Source of the DNA: JADJWR01 sp964610575
GTDB taxonomy: Bacteria > Pseudomonadota > Gammaproteobacteria > Burkholderiales > Burkholderiaceae_F
DNA length: 64,000 nt
Assembly (NCBI GenBank): GCA_964610575.1
Contig: CAZSYX010000010.1
Location: 1-64,000, forward strand
Direction: 5' to 3'
Position numbers and translations under genes: made by a program. Below, piece by piece: positions 10,406 through 19,596 of this stretch. The notes under the pieces are model-generated. The model ran no database searches. It was not told the origin of the DNA and saw only the letters and a program-made list of their open reading frames with translations. Within the stretch, counting starts at the first letter, position 1. Each line of letters starts with the position of its first letter.

Positions 10406-11181
10406 GCGGGTGCGATCTCGTCCGGCGGTGCCGGCAGGCCGAAGGCCGGATCGTATTCGACTCCGGTCAGGTACAGGCCGGCGGCAACAAAGGTCGGCGC
10501 CGCCGCGCTGCGGTCGCGTCCTTGCAGCACCTCGCCAACCCACTGGGCCGACTGCCGGCCGAGGCCGACATAGACCAGCGTGCCGACAAGGTTGCGCACC
10601 ATGTGATGCAGGAACGCGTTGGCCACCAGCCGGAAACGGATCAGGTTGCCGAATCGCTCGATGCGCAGTTCGCGCAGTTCGCGCACCGGCGAGGCGGCCT
10701 GGCACTCGGCCGAGCGAAAGGCGCTGAAATCATGGCGGCCGATGAGCAGCGCTGCTGCCTCGCGCATCGGCTCCAACTGCAGCGGTCGGGCGAGCCAGCC
10801 GGTTCGGTGCGCGAGCAGCGGCGAGCGCACCGGATCGTTGAGCAGCCAGTAGTCATAGCGGCGGGCGGTGGCGCCGAAGCGGGCGTGGAACGTTTCAGGA
10901 ACCTCGACCGCCCAGCGAACCGCAGCCGCCTCCGGCAGAAAGCAGTTCACGCCGCGTACCCAGGCGTTCAGCGGCCGAGTCACCGGCGGGTCGATGTGCA
11001 CGACCTGATACGTCGCGTGCACGCCGGCGTCGGTCCGCCCGGCGCAGATGGTCGGCACCGGTGCGCCGGCGAGCTGCGCCAATGCCTGCTCCACCCCATC
11101 CTGCACCGTTCGGCCGTCGGCCTGCGTCTGCCAGCCGTGAAAGGCGGCGCCATCGTACTGAAGTCCAAGCGCCAGTCGCAT
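10387..11181 (-). CDS. truA: tRNA pseudouridine synthase A
   Basis: TruA makes pseudouridine at positions 38-40 of tRNA anticodon arms. The 264-aa protein has the catalytic Asp in CAGRTDAGVHA and the HGWQTQ motif near the N-terminus. It is the first gene after the fimV terminator, so it probably begins the truA-trpF-trpB-trpA-accD-folC unit. It overlaps trpF by 19 bp. Sited next to trpF, as in many Burkholderiales. Confidence 0.97.
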   Translation of the reverse strand: MRLALGLQYDGAAFHGWQTQADGRTVQDGVEQALAQLAGAPVPTICAGRTDAGVHATYQVVHIDPPVTRPLNAWVRGVNCFLPEAAAVRWAVEVPETFHARFGATARRYDYWLLNDPVRSPLLAHRTGWLARPLQLEPMREAAALLIGRHDFSAFRSAECQAASPVRELRELRIERFGNLIRFRLVANAFLHHMVRNLVGTLVYVGLGRQSAQWVGEVLQGRDRSAAAPTFVAAGLYLTGVEYDPAFGLPAPPDEIAPACGERA

Positions 11182-11200
11182 GCGTGCGGAGCAGGAAATG

Positions 11201-11235
11201 AAAAGGGCCGGCGCGAAGCGTACTCGCGCCGGCCC
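11201..11235 (-). terminator. Intrinsic terminator of fimV
   Basis: A 12-bp perfect stem (11205-11216 with 11224-11235, GGGCCGGCGCGA paired with TCGCGCCGGCCC) with a 7-nt loop. On the minus strand it is followed directly by TTTT. It sits 18 bp after the fimV stop, in the right orientation. It should separate fimV from the truA-trp unit. Confidence 0.88.
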
Positions 11236-11253
11236 GGTGCTGCGGCTGGAACG

Positions 11254-14067
11254 TCAGCGGTCGATCTGCTTCATCAGTTCGACCGCAGCCTGGCGCTGCT
11301 CGCGCGTGCCGTCGCGCATGACCTCCTCGAGCAGTTCGCGTGCGCCGTCCTTGACGCCGAGGTCGATGTAGCCGCGGGCCAGATCGAGCTTGGTCGCCAT
11401 CTGCGATGCCATCTGGCTGCCGGTCAGAGCGCCAGCCGCGCCGGGCCGCGTCGTCAGCGGAAGGCCGGCCCCGCTCAGGTCGAAGTCGATCAACGGAACG
11501 GTCGCCTGATCGGTGTTCGACATCAAACGGGTCGATCCCTCGGGCAGGGCTGTCAGCCCGCCCAGCAGCGTCGGCTGGTTCAAGGTTTCCTCCAGAGGTG
11601 CGGGGCGCGGCCGCGAGGTACCAGTGGCCGGGGGAGCCGCGGCCGTCGCGACTGCCTCGGTCGTCACCGGGCGCCGGCCCGTGAGGTCGAATTCCATACC
11701 GCTGACGGCCTCTTTCTTCACCGGCGCCTTGGCAACCTCAGGCTTCGGCGCCGTCGACGGCGGCAGGTTCAGGTCGAGGTCCGGCAACTCGGGCAGCTTC
11801 GGCGCCTTGCCGGCCGTGACCGCGGGAAGTCCGAAATCGAAATCGAGGGGCCTGTCCACCGCGGGCGCAGGCGCAGGCCCGGCTTCGGGCCCGATGATGC
11901 GGGTACGCGGCATGGTCGTCATCGACTCGAACTCGAGCGCCGACAGGTCCACCGGTGCGCGCGACGGCGACGGTACGGCGCCCGATACGGTCGGAGCCTC
12001 CGTGCCTACTTTGGACTCCAGCGGCAGCACCGTTTCGGCGCTGATCGAACTGTCCATCGCCACGACCGAATCGGGCACCTGGCGCTCGCCGCCTTCGCCG
12101 GGCGCTGTCGCCGAACGATCCAGTGCCGTCGCTTCTCCGCCAAGGGTGGCTGGCGGCGCCCGGAACCCGCCGGTCTCGGCGCCGAGGCGATTCGGCGTGG
12201 TCGTTTCGAGGTGCAACTCCTCCATCGTGTCGCGACGGATCATTTCGGCCATCGCCGCCGTCGAGGCGGTAAACATCGAGTTAGTCGGGTCGATGGACCG
12301 ACCGACTGCCGCTGCGCGTTCCCAATCCTCGCCGGTTCCCCCGGTACGAGCCATCAGATCCGCCGCATGGCGGGAGAAGCCGGCCTTGTCGCCGCGGCGA
12401 GCGAGAATTTCCATCAGCTTGACGCGCGCCGGGTGGCGGTCCGGTTGCACCCGCAGCGCTTCCTTGAGGATGTCCTCGGCCTGCTCCTCGCGGCCGTAGG
12501 CGATGTACACGTCGGCCTCGGCAACCGGATCGACGTCGCTCGCATCGACCTGCGTCGCCGCTGGGATGAAGCTCGAATTGAACGTGCTGACCGCGCCGGT
12601 GTCGACACTGCGTCCGTCCGTCTGGCCAAACAGCGAGTTCCCGTGGGCTGCCTCGGCGCTCAGACCGAAGTCCTCTTCCCCGCCGGCCGGCTTGCGACGA
12701 CGGTACAGGCTGTAGCCGACGAGTCCCGCAAGGACCACGCCGAGCCCGGCCACCAGCGGCAAGTTGGAGCCAACCAGGCTCGACAGCATGCCGGGTTCTT
12801 CGGCAGTCGGCGGGGCCGCCTTCGGTGCCGCGGCCTTCGGAGTCTCGGCGGGAGCCGGCGGCACAGCGGGTGCAGCCGCCGGCGCCGGCGGAGCCGCCGA
12901 GGGGGCCGCAGCGACGGGGGCGGGGCTCGGTGCCGCCGCCGTCGTCGCGGCAGCGCTGGGCTTGCCTTCGGCAGCAGCCTGCACCTGTGCGCCGGTCTTG
13001 CTCTGCAGTTCGAGCGCCTTCTGCAACTGCTGGTTGGTGCGCTCCAGCTCAGCGACGCGGTCAAGCAGGTCCTTGATCTGGCGATCGCGCGCAACCGCTT
13101 CGTCGCCGGTCTTCGCCGCAGTTGCCGCTTGGGCGATCTTCAACTGATCGCCGGCTGGGGCCGCTGCACTGCTGTCCTGCACCTGTGTCGTCACACGGCC
13201 CTGACCGGCGGCCGCCGCGGCACCCGGCCCGGCTTCCGTGGCCGCCTGGGCAAGCCGGCTGCGATAGCGCGCAAAGTCGGCGCTCTGGGCAGCGACCTCG
13301 CGGCGCGCGGCGGCTTGGTCGGTCGCCCGCACTTGCGGCTCGTCCGGCACCTTCAACACACTGCCGGCACGAAGGTTGTTCATGTTGCCGCCGATGAACG
13401 CCTCCGGATTGCCCCGGAACAGTGCCACCAGCATCTGGTCCAGCGAGGCTGACGGGGGCCGTGTCCTCTCCGCGATGCTGCCCAGCGTGTCGCCGCGCTG
13501 GACCTCATAGGTGGAGGCGGTGCGCGAGCCGGACACAGCCGGCGCGGCAGCCGCGCGCGGCGCGGCCGGTGCTGCGGCGGCAGCCGGGGCGGGCGACGGA
13601 GCAGGCGCGGCGGCTCGTCCGGCGGCCGGCGCGACCACGTCGGGTGCGGCGCGAAGCGCCGGCGGGTCGAGCAGGATCGTGTACTCGCGCAAAACCCGCC
13701 CGGTCGACGAGGTCAGTTCAAGCAACAGGTCGAGGTACGGTTCATTGACGGCGTTCGGCGAGGAGATCCGCACCACATAGCCGGTGTCGGTGCGCTGGCC
13801 CAGGGTGACCCGAAGGCCGCTAAGCGCTGGGTTGTACTCCAGGTTCGCCTGCCGGAAAGCGGCCGCAGAGGCCAGCTTGATCGCCAGCGAAGCGGCCTCT
13901 TCCCGGTTGACCGACGTGATCTCGACCTCGGCCCGGAGCGGTTGCCCGAGGGCTGACTGAACGGTGATACGGCCCAACCCGGCACCGTAAGCAGCTGGCG
14001 CGGAAAACGCCAGACCGATCGCCAGCGCCAAGCCGCACCGGCCCGGCATGCGCGTATGTTTCTTCAT
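11254..14067 (-). CDS. fimV: FimV-like pilus/polar hub protein
   Basis: FimV is a large inner-membrane protein that binds peptidoglycan and helps type IV pili and polar complexes assemble. This 937-aa copy has a signal peptide (MKKHTRMPGRCGLALAIGL), an N-terminal FimV domain (GLGRITVQSALGQPLRAEVE), a LysM region around YEVQRGDTLGSIAERT, a Pro/Ala-rich and coiled-coil linker, one membrane span (GLGVVLAGLVGYSLYRRRK), acidic repeats, and the C-terminal FimV motif LDLARGYIDLGVKDGAREL. I chose the ATG at 14067 because it fits the signal peptide. A terminator follows it. Confidence 0.94.
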   Translation of the reverse strand: MKKHTRMPGRCGLALAIGLAFSAPAAYGAGLGRITVQSALGQPLRAEVEITSVNREEAASLAIKLASAAAFRQANLEYNPALSGLRVTLGQRTDTGYVVRISSPNAVNEPYLDLLLELTSSTGRVLREYTILLDPPALRAAPDVVAPAAGRAAAPAPSPAPAAAAAPAAPRAAAAPAVSGSRTASTYEVQRGDTLGSIAERTRPPSASLDQMLVALFRGNPEAFIGGNMNNLRAGSVLKVPDEPQVRATDQAAARREVAAQSADFARYRSRLAQAATEAGPGAAAAAGQGRVTTQVQDSSAAAPAGDQLKIAQAATAAKTGDEAVARDRQIKDLLDRVAELERTNQQLQKALELQSKTGAQVQAAAEGKPSAAATTAAAPSPAPVAAAPSAAPPAPAAAPAVPPAPAETPKAAAPKAAPPTAEEPGMLSSLVGSNLPLVAGLGVVLAGLVGYSLYRRRKPAGGEEDFGLSAEAAHGNSLFGQTDGRSVDTGAVSTFNSSFIPAATQVDASDVDPVAEADVYIAYGREEQAEDILKEALRVQPDRHPARVKLMEILARRGDKAGFSRHAADLMARTGGTGEDWERAAAVGRSIDPTNSMFTASTAAMAEMIRRDTMEELHLETTTPNRLGAETGGFRAPPATLGGEATALDRSATAPGEGGERQVPDSVVAMDSSISAETVLPLESKVGTEAPTVSGAVPSPSRAPVDLSALEFESMTTMPRTRIIGPEAGPAPAPAVDRPLDFDFGLPAVTAGKAPKLPELPDLDLNLPPSTAPKPEVAKAPVKKEAVSGMEFDLTGRRPVTTEAVATAAAPPATGTSRPRPAPLEETLNQPTLLGGLTALPEGSTRLMSNTDQATVPLIDFDLSGAGLPLTTRPGAAGALTGSQMASQMATKLDLARGYIDLGVKDGARELLEEVMRDGTREQRQAAVELMKQIDR

Positions 14068-14233
14068 TGCCACGGTTGCCTCTCGGCGGCTGTCATTTCG
14101 AAATTTGAAATTAGCATCAGCCACTTAGGCCTGCAAGCTGACAAAGCGCCGTAACTCATCGTCCGTGCGGCCGAGGCCTAACTGCGGACCGTGGCTCAGC
14201 CCCGTCCGAACGCCCTAGACTCGACCGGCGGGC

Positions 14234-15361
14234 TCAGTCGAGCTTGTTCAGCAGGATGCGCAGCATACGCCGCAGCGGCTCAGCGGCACCCCAGAGCAGC
14301 TGGTCGCCAATCGTGAAGGCGGACAGGTATTCGCCCCCCATCGCCAGCTTGCGCAGGCGGCCGATCGGGATTTCCATCTTGCCGCTGACACGCGCTGGCG
14401 ACAGCTCGCGAATGCTGTCCTCGCGCCGGTTCGGGATCACCCGCACCCAGCGGTTGGCGGCCGCCAGCATCGACTCGATCTCGGCCAGCGGCAGGTCCTT
14501 CTTGAGCTTGATCGTCAGCGCCTGGCTGTGGCAGCGCATCGCACCGACGCGGACGCAGAGGCCCTCGACGATCAGCGAACCGGGCTGGCCCATCGCAGGG
14601 CGGCCGAGGATCTTGTTGGCCTCCGCCCCGCCCTTCCACTCCTCGCGGCTTACACCGTTGCCCAGATCCTTGTCGATCCACGGGATCAGGCTGCCGGCCA
14701 GCGGTACGCCGAAGTTCTCCTTGGGCAACTGGTCGGACAGCAGCGCCGCGCCGACCCGGCGATCGATCTCGAGGATCGCCGAAGCGGGGTCTGCCAGAAG
14801 ATCCTTGACCGACGCATGCGCATGGCCCATCTGCGCCAGCAGTTCGCGCATGTTCTGCGCGCCGGCACCGGAGGCCGACTGATAGGTCATCGCGGTGACC
14901 CACTCGACCAGGTCGGCCTTCAGCAGACCGTCGATGCCGAGCAGCATCAGGCTGACGGTGCAGTTGCCGCCGATGTAGTCCTTGATACCGCGCGCCAGCG
15001 CTGACTTGATCACCGGCATGTTGACCGGATCAAGGATGATCACCGCGTTGTCTTTCATGCGCAGGCTGGAGGCCGCGTCGATCCAGTAGCCGTTCCAGCC
15101 GGCGGCGCGCAGCTTCGGATGGACGTCGCCGGTGTAGTCGCCGCCCTGGCAGGTCACGACGGTGTCGCAGGCACGCAGCGCGGCGAGGTCGTTGGCGTCC
15201 TTCAGCGTGGCTTCGGCACGGGCCACCTTGGGCGCCGCGCCACCGGCGCTCGAAGTGCTGAAGAAGACCGCGTCGAACAACTCGAAGTCCTTCTCGGCCG
15301 CCATCCGGTCCATCAGAACCGAACCAACCATGCCGCGCCAACCGACGAAACCCACTCTCAT
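14234..15361 (-). CDS. asd: Aspartate-semialdehyde dehydrogenase
   Basis: Asd reduces aspartyl phosphate to the semialdehyde, feeding lysine, threonine, methionine and cell-wall diaminopimelate. The 375-aa protein starts MRVGFVGWRGMVGSVLMDRM (NADP-binding loop) and has the active-site Cys in GGNCTVSLML. Length and motifs match the Gram-negative form. It follows leuB by 35 bp, the usual leuB-asd-fimV order of the group. Confidence 0.97.
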   Translation of the reverse strand: MRVGFVGWRGMVGSVLMDRMAAEKDFELFDAVFFSTSSAGGAAPKVARAEATLKDANDLAALRACDTVVTCQGGDYTGDVHPKLRAAGWNGYWIDAASSLRMKDNAVIILDPVNMPVIKSALARGIKDYIGGNCTVSLMLLGIDGLLKADLVEWVTAMTYQSASGAGAQNMRELLAQMGHAHASVKDLLADPASAILEIDRRVGAALLSDQLPKENFGVPLAGSLIPWIDKDLGNGVSREEWKGGAEANKILGRPAMGQPGSLIVEGLCVRVGAMRCHSQALTIKLKKDLPLAEIESMLAAANRWVRVIPNRREDSIRELSPARVSGKMEIPIGRLRKLAMGGEYLSAFTIGDQLLWGAAEPLRRMLRILLNKLD

Positions 15362-15396
15362 GACACCGCTCCCCTCAAAGATCCTCTTTCAACGCA

Positions 15397-16467
15397 TCAG
15401 CCGAGCGCCGCGACGACCGCGTCACCCATTTCCCTGGTGCCCACCGTCCGCGCGCCACCGGCGGCGATATCCGCCGTGCGCAGCCCCTGTGCCAGCACCT
15501 TCTTGACCGCCGCCTCGATGCGGTCGGCCTGCTGCGCGCGATCGAGCGAATAGCGCAGCATCATCGCCGCCGACAGGATCGTCGCCAGCGGATTGGCCAC
15601 GCCCTTGCCGGCGATGTCCGGCGCGCTGCCGTGGCTCGGCTCGTACAGGCCCTGGCCGCGCTCGTTCAGCGATGCCGACGGCAGCATGCCGATGGAGCCG
15701 GTCAGCATCGCTGCTTCGTCGGACAGGATGTCGCCGAACATGTTGCCGGTGACGATCACGTCGAAGCTCTTGGGAGCGCGCACCAGTTGCATCGCCGCAT
15801 TGTCGACGTACATGTGTTCCAACGTGACGTCCGGGTAGGCGGCGTGCACTTCGGTGACCACGTCCTTCCAGAACTGGAAGGTCTCGAGCACGTTGGCCTT
15901 GTCGACGCTGGTCACCTTGCGGTTGCGCTTGCGCGCCGCCTCGAATGCCACGCGGGCAATCCGCTCGATCTCCGGCCGCGCATAGCGCATGGTGTCAAAC
16001 GCCTCGGGCTGGCCGGCGAAGGCGCCGTCGGGGGCGCTGCGCCTCCCGCGCGGTGTGCCGAAATAGATGTCACCGGTCAGTTCGCGCACGATCAGGATGT
16101 CGAGCCCGGCCACCACTTCGGGCTTCAGCGTCGAGGCCGCGGCCAGTTCCGGGTACAGGATCGCCGGGCGAAGATTGGCGAACAGGCCGAGCGACTTGCG
16201 CAGCCCGAGGATCGCCTGCTCGGGGCGCAGCGCACGCTCGAGCTTGTCGTACTTCCAGTCGCCGACTGCGCCGAACAGCACGGCATCTGCCTGCTTTGCC
16301 AGCCTCAGCGTCGCCTCGGGCAGCGGATGGCCGTGCCGGTCGTAAGCGGCGCCGCCGACATCGGCGAACTCGAGTTCGAAGCGCTCGTCGAGCGAATGCA
16401 AGACGCGCACCGCCTCGGCGATGATCTCCGGCCCGATGCCGTCGCCCGGCAGCACTGCGATCTTCAT
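15397..16467 (-). CDS. leuB: 3-isopropylmalate dehydrogenase
   Basis: LeuB oxidises and decarboxylates 3-isopropylmalate in leucine synthesis, using NAD. The 356-aa protein begins MKIAVLPGDGIGPEI and contains the metal and substrate motifs GNMFGDILSDEAAML and YEPSHGSAPDIAGKG. The tyrosine region TGDIYFGTPRG is also present. It lies downstream of leuC and leuD in one operon. Confidence 0.98.
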   Translation of the reverse strand: MKIAVLPGDGIGPEIIAEAVRVLHSLDERFELEFADVGGAAYDRHGHPLPEATLRLAKQADAVLFGAVGDWKYDKLERALRPEQAILGLRKSLGLFANLRPAILYPELAAASTLKPEVVAGLDILIVRELTGDIYFGTPRGRRSAPDGAFAGQPEAFDTMRYARPEIERIARVAFEAARKRNRKVTSVDKANVLETFQFWKDVVTEVHAAYPDVTLEHMYVDNAAMQLVRAPKSFDVIVTGNMFGDILSDEAAMLTGSIGMLPSASLNERGQGLYEPSHGSAPDIAGKGVANPLATILSAAMMLRYSLDRAQQADRIEAAVKKVLAQGLRTADIAAGGARTVGTREMGDAVVAALG

Positions 16468-16532
16468 TCAGGTTGCTCCGCGGGGCACTTCTTCGTCCGA
16501 CTCCGCCCGCCCCAGGAACGAAGTGCGCGCCA

Positions 16533-17183
16533 CTAACGGCTGGCGGTCTTCTCCAGCCACGGGAACCGCGCCAGGCGCTGCGCCTCGAACTGCCGGATCT
16601 TGTCCTGGTGGCGCAGCGTCAGCCCGATGTCGTCCAGGCCGTTGAGCAGGCAGTACTTCCGAAACGGCGCGATCTCGAACGCATGCTCGGCGCCGCCCGC
16701 CTCGATCACCTTCTGCTGCGGCAGATCGATGGTCAGCCGGTAGCCGTTGAAACCAGCCACCTCGTGGAACAGCCGGTCGATCACCAGTTCCGGCAGCACG
16801 ATCACCAGCAGGCCGTTCTTCAGCGAGTTGTTGTAGAAGATGTCGGCAAAGCTCGGCGCCAGGATCGCCCGGAACCCGTGCTGCACCAGCGCCCACGGCG
16901 CATGCTCGCGCGACGAGCCACAGCCGAAGTTCTTGCGCGCGAGCAGGATCGAAGCCCCCTGGTAGCGCGGCTGGTTGAGGACGAAGTCCGGGTTCAGCGG
17001 ACGCCTGCTGTTGTCCATGCCCGGCTCGCCATGGTCCAGGTAGCGCCATTCGTCGAACAGGTTCGGCCCGAAGCCGCTGCGATGGATCGACTTCAGGAAC
17101 TGCTTCGGAATGATCGCGTCGGTGTCGACGTTGGCACGATCGAGCGGCGCGACCAGGCCTTTGTGAACGGTGAAGGCTTCCAC
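16533..17183 (-). CDS. leuD: 3-isopropylmalate dehydratase small subunit
   Basis: LeuD is the small subunit of isopropylmalate isomerase, working with LeuC. The 216-aa protein has the family motif GCGSSREHAPWAL and an N-terminal region VDTDAIIPKQFLKSIHR. Length is standard. It is separated from leuC by a tiny lipoprotein gene, a spacing typical of Burkholderiales. Confidence 0.97.
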   Translation of the reverse strand: MEAFTVHKGLVAPLDRANVDTDAIIPKQFLKSIHRSGFGPNLFDEWRYLDHGEPGMDNSRRPLNPDFVLNQPRYQGASILLARKNFGCGSSREHAPWALVQHGFRAILAPSFADIFYNNSLKNGLLVIVLPELVIDRLFHEVAGFNGYRLTIDLPQQKVIEAGGAEHAFEIAPFRKYCLLNGLDDIGLTLRHQDKIRQFEAQRLARFPWLEKTASR

Positions 17184-17192
17184 GATCCGAGC

Positions 17193-17330
17193 CTACATCT
17201 TCTTCTTGGTGTCGGTCGCGGCCTTGTCCACCGCGCTGCCGGCGGCCGAAACATCCTTGCCGATGCCGGCGATCGTGTTGCAGCCCGCCACCGCGATGAC
17301 GGCAGCGACAACGACGAACAACTTCTTCAT
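17193..17330 (-). CDS. Entericidin A/B-like small lipoprotein
   Basis: A 45-aa gene between leuC and leuD. The translation starts MKKLFVVVAAVIAVAGCNTI, a short lipoprotein signal with its lipobox Cys at position 17 (VAGC). The mature part is charged and ends in TDTKKKM. Entericidins are small membrane lipoproteins of unclear role; an entericidin-like gene in this leu position is common in Burkholderiales. It starts 5 bp after the leuC stop, with GGAG upstream, so it is part of the leu operon. Confidence 0.85.
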   Translation of the reverse strand: MKKLFVVVAAVIAVAGCNTIAGIGKDVSAAGSAVDKAATDTKKKM

Positions 17331-17335
17331 TGTCT

Positions 17336-18757
17336 TCACTGGAGTCTCCTGACGTCGGCAAAATGTCCTTCGATGGCGGCAGCGGCCGCCATGGCGGGGG
17401 AGACGAGATGAGTGCGGCCGCCTGCGCCCTGCCTGCCTTCGAAATTGCGATTGCTGGTCGACGCGCAGCGCTCACCCGGCTCGAGCCGGTCGGCGTTCAT
17501 CGCCAGGCACATCGAGCAACCGGGCTCGCGCCAATCGAAGCCGGCAGCACGGAAAACCTTGTCGAGCCCTTCCCGCTCGGCCTGTGCCTTGACCAGACCG
17601 GAGCCCGGCACGACCATCGCCAGTTTCACGTTGGGCGCCACGCGCTTGCCGAGCCGCTTGACCACCCAGGCCGCCTCGCGCAGGTCCTCGATGCGCGAGT
17701 TGGTGCAGGAGCCGATGAACACCTTGTCGATGCGGATCTCCGCAATCGGCGTGTTCGGCTTCAGGCCCATGTACTTCAGCGCCCGCTCGATGCCTTCGCG
17801 GCGGACCGGGTCCTTCTCCGCATCCGGATCAGGCACGCGGTCGTCGATCGTCGCCACCATCTCCGGCGAGGTGCCCCAGGTCACCTGCGGCGAAAGCCGC
17901 TCGGCGCGGATCTCGACCTCGGCATCGAAGCGAGCATCGGGATCCGAGCGCAGGGTGCGCCAGTACGCGACCGCCTGCTCCCACAGCGCACCCTCCGGCG
18001 CAAACGGCCGGCCCTTCGCGTAGTCGATCGTCTTGCTGTCCACGGCGACCATGCCGGCGCGCGCGCCGGCCTCGATCGCCATGTTGCATACCGTCATCCG
18101 ACCTTCCATCGACAGCGACTCGATGGCCGAGCCGGCGAACTCGATCGCGTAGCCGGTGCCACCGGCGGTGCCGATGCGGCCGATCACTGCCAGCACGACG
18201 TCCTTGGCCGCGCAGCCGAAGGGCAGCTTGCCTTCGATCCGCACGCGCATGTTCTTCGCCTTCTTCATCAGCAGCGTCTGCGTGGCGAGCACGTGCTCGA
18301 CCTCGCTGGTGCCGATGCCGAAGGCAAGCGCGCCGAAGGCGCCGTGCGTGCTGGTGTGCGAGTCGCCGCAGACGACCGTCATGCCTGGAAGCGTGGCGCC
18401 CTGTTCCGGCCCCATCACGTGAACGATGCCCTGCCGCCGGTCGAGGAAGGGGAAGTAGGCGGCGGCGCCGAACTCGCGGATGTTGGAGTCGAGCGTGACC
18501 ACCTGCTCGCGCGAGATCGGGTCGGTGATGCCGTCATAGCCGAGTTCCCAGCCGGCGGTGGGCGTGTTGTGGTCGGCCGTGGCCACGACAGAGCCGATCC
18601 GCCAAGGCTTGCGGCCGGCGATCCGCAGCCCTTCGAAGGCCTGCGGGCTGGTCACCTCGTGGACGAGGTGGCGGTCGATGTAGAGCACCGTCGTGCCGTC
18701 CTCCTCGACATGCACGACGTGTGCGTCCCACAGCTTGTCATAAAGCGTCTGCGCCAT
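17336..18757 (-). CDS. leuC: 3-isopropylmalate dehydratase large subunit
   Basis: LeuC holds the 4Fe-4S cluster of isopropylmalate isomerase. The 473-aa protein has the cluster cysteines in IGSCTNSR and PGCSMCLAMN, and the GDSHTSTHGAFG motif. I start it at the ATG at 18757 (MAQTLYDKLWDAHVV), as relatives do; upstream in-frame starts extend to 18838. It is the first gene of leuC-lipoprotein-leuD-leuB-asd. The 133 bp between it and the divergent dioxygenase gene should hold its promoter. Confidence 0.97.
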   Translation of the reverse strand: MAQTLYDKLWDAHVVHVEEDGTTVLYIDRHLVHEVTSPQAFEGLRIAGRKPWRIGSVVATADHNTPTAGWELGYDGITDPISREQVVTLDSNIREFGAAAYFPFLDRRQGIVHVMGPEQGATLPGMTVVCGDSHTSTHGAFGALAFGIGTSEVEHVLATQTLLMKKAKNMRVRIEGKLPFGCAAKDVVLAVIGRIGTAGGTGYAIEFAGSAIESLSMEGRMTVCNMAIEAGARAGMVAVDSKTIDYAKGRPFAPEGALWEQAVAYWRTLRSDPDARFDAEVEIRAERLSPQVTWGTSPEMVATIDDRVPDPDAEKDPVRREGIERALKYMGLKPNTPIAEIRIDKVFIGSCTNSRIEDLREAAWVVKRLGKRVAPNVKLAMVVPGSGLVKAQAEREGLDKVFRAAGFDWREPGCSMCLAMNADRLEPGERCASTSNRNFEGRQGAGGRTHLVSPAMAAAAAIEGHFADVRRLQ

Positions 18758-18890
18758 CGCGACCATGCGCCCAGCGAAACCAGAGGGCGCATTATGCCGC
18801 GTTGCGACATCCAACCTGCGCAGCCGAGGAACTCGCATCCCCCTCCGCGCGTCGAAGGTGTTTCATCGCCGTCACAACTGAATCAAGCCT

Positions 18891-19562
18891 ATGCGAGAAC
18901 GACTTAACAACGCTTCCACGCTGCGCCGGCGGCAGGCCATCTTTGCCCTGTCGGCCCTTGGCGTGGCGCCGCTGGCCAGAACGCAGGCAGGCGCCGGCCG
19001 CGCCACTCCGAGCCAGGCGCTCGGACCCTTCTATCCCCGCAACGCCGGCGAGCGGCCGCGGCAGACCGACGCGGACCTTCTCGCCTTCGACGGCGACCGG
19101 CTGCTGAGCCGCGGCGTGCCGCTATATCTCACTGGCCGCACCCTCGACCGCCGGGGCAACCCGATCGCACAGGCCGAGGTCGAGATCTGGCAGTGCGACG
19201 CCAACGCCGTCTACCACCACCCGGCCGGCGGCGCCGAGTCCGAGCGCGACCCGCACTTTCAGGGTTACGGTCGCGCGCTGAGCGAAGCCGATGGCCGCTT
19301 CCACTTCCGCACCATCAGGCCGGTGCCCTATCCCGGCCGCACGCCGCATATCCACGTGCGCATTGCGCCGCGCAGCGGTGGCGTGCTGGCCACCCAGCTG
19401 TACCTTCCCGACGAACCGGGCAACGCACGCGACTTCCTGTTCCGCCAGCTGTCGCGCGATGAGCAGGCCGCTCTCACGCTGACGTTGCGCTCGACCGAGT
19501 CCACGCATCCGCTGGCGCGCGGCACACGCATCACCGCCACCACCGAACTGCTGCTCGCCTGA
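18891..19562 (+). CDS. Exported intradiol ring-cleavage dioxygenase family protein
   Basis: A 223-aa protein like the beta chain of protocatechuate 3,4-dioxygenase, which opens catechol rings using ferric iron. The expected ligands are visible: Tyr in VYHHP, Tyr in FQGYGRA, and two His in GRTPHIHVRI. The N-terminus has twin arginines and a hydrophobic stretch (TLRRRQAIFALSALGVAPLA), suggesting Tat export, so it acts outside the cytoplasm, unlike classical catabolic enzymes. No partner alpha subunit or aromatic pathway genes are nearby. Substrate is unknown. Confidence 0.85.
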   Translation: MRERLNNASTLRRRQAIFALSALGVAPLARTQAGAGRATPSQALGPFYPRNAGERPRQTDADLLAFDGDRLLSRGVPLYLTGRTLDRRGNPIAQAEVEIWQCDANAVYHHPAGGAESERDPHFQGYGRALSEADGRFHFRTIRPVPYPGRTPHIHVRIAPRSGGVLATQLYLPDEPGNARDFLFRQLSRDEQAALTLTLRSTESTHPLARGTRITATTELLLA

Positions 19563-19568
19563 CCTGCT

Positions 19569-19588
19569 GCCGCTGCTCGCGCAGCGGC
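19569..19588. terminator. Hairpin between convergent genes
   Basis: GCCGCTG pairs with CAGCGGC around a 6-nt loop, in the 34 bp between the convergent dioxygenase and MFS genes. The position suits a two-way terminator. The stem is short and no T-run follows it on either strand, so the call is weak. Confidence 0.35.
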
Positions 19589-19596
19589 CATGTTGA

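Noticed and set aside
10522..13452. 976-aa open frame on the plus strand opposite fimV
   Set aside because: It is antisense to the clear fimV gene, and its sequence is rich in Arg, His and Gly without domains. Long antisense frames are normal in GC-rich DNA.
14068..14233. sigma-70 promoter of fimV
   Set aside because: AT-rich GCTAATTTC and a TTGTCA are present, but their spacing (about 23 bp) is too long to support a call.
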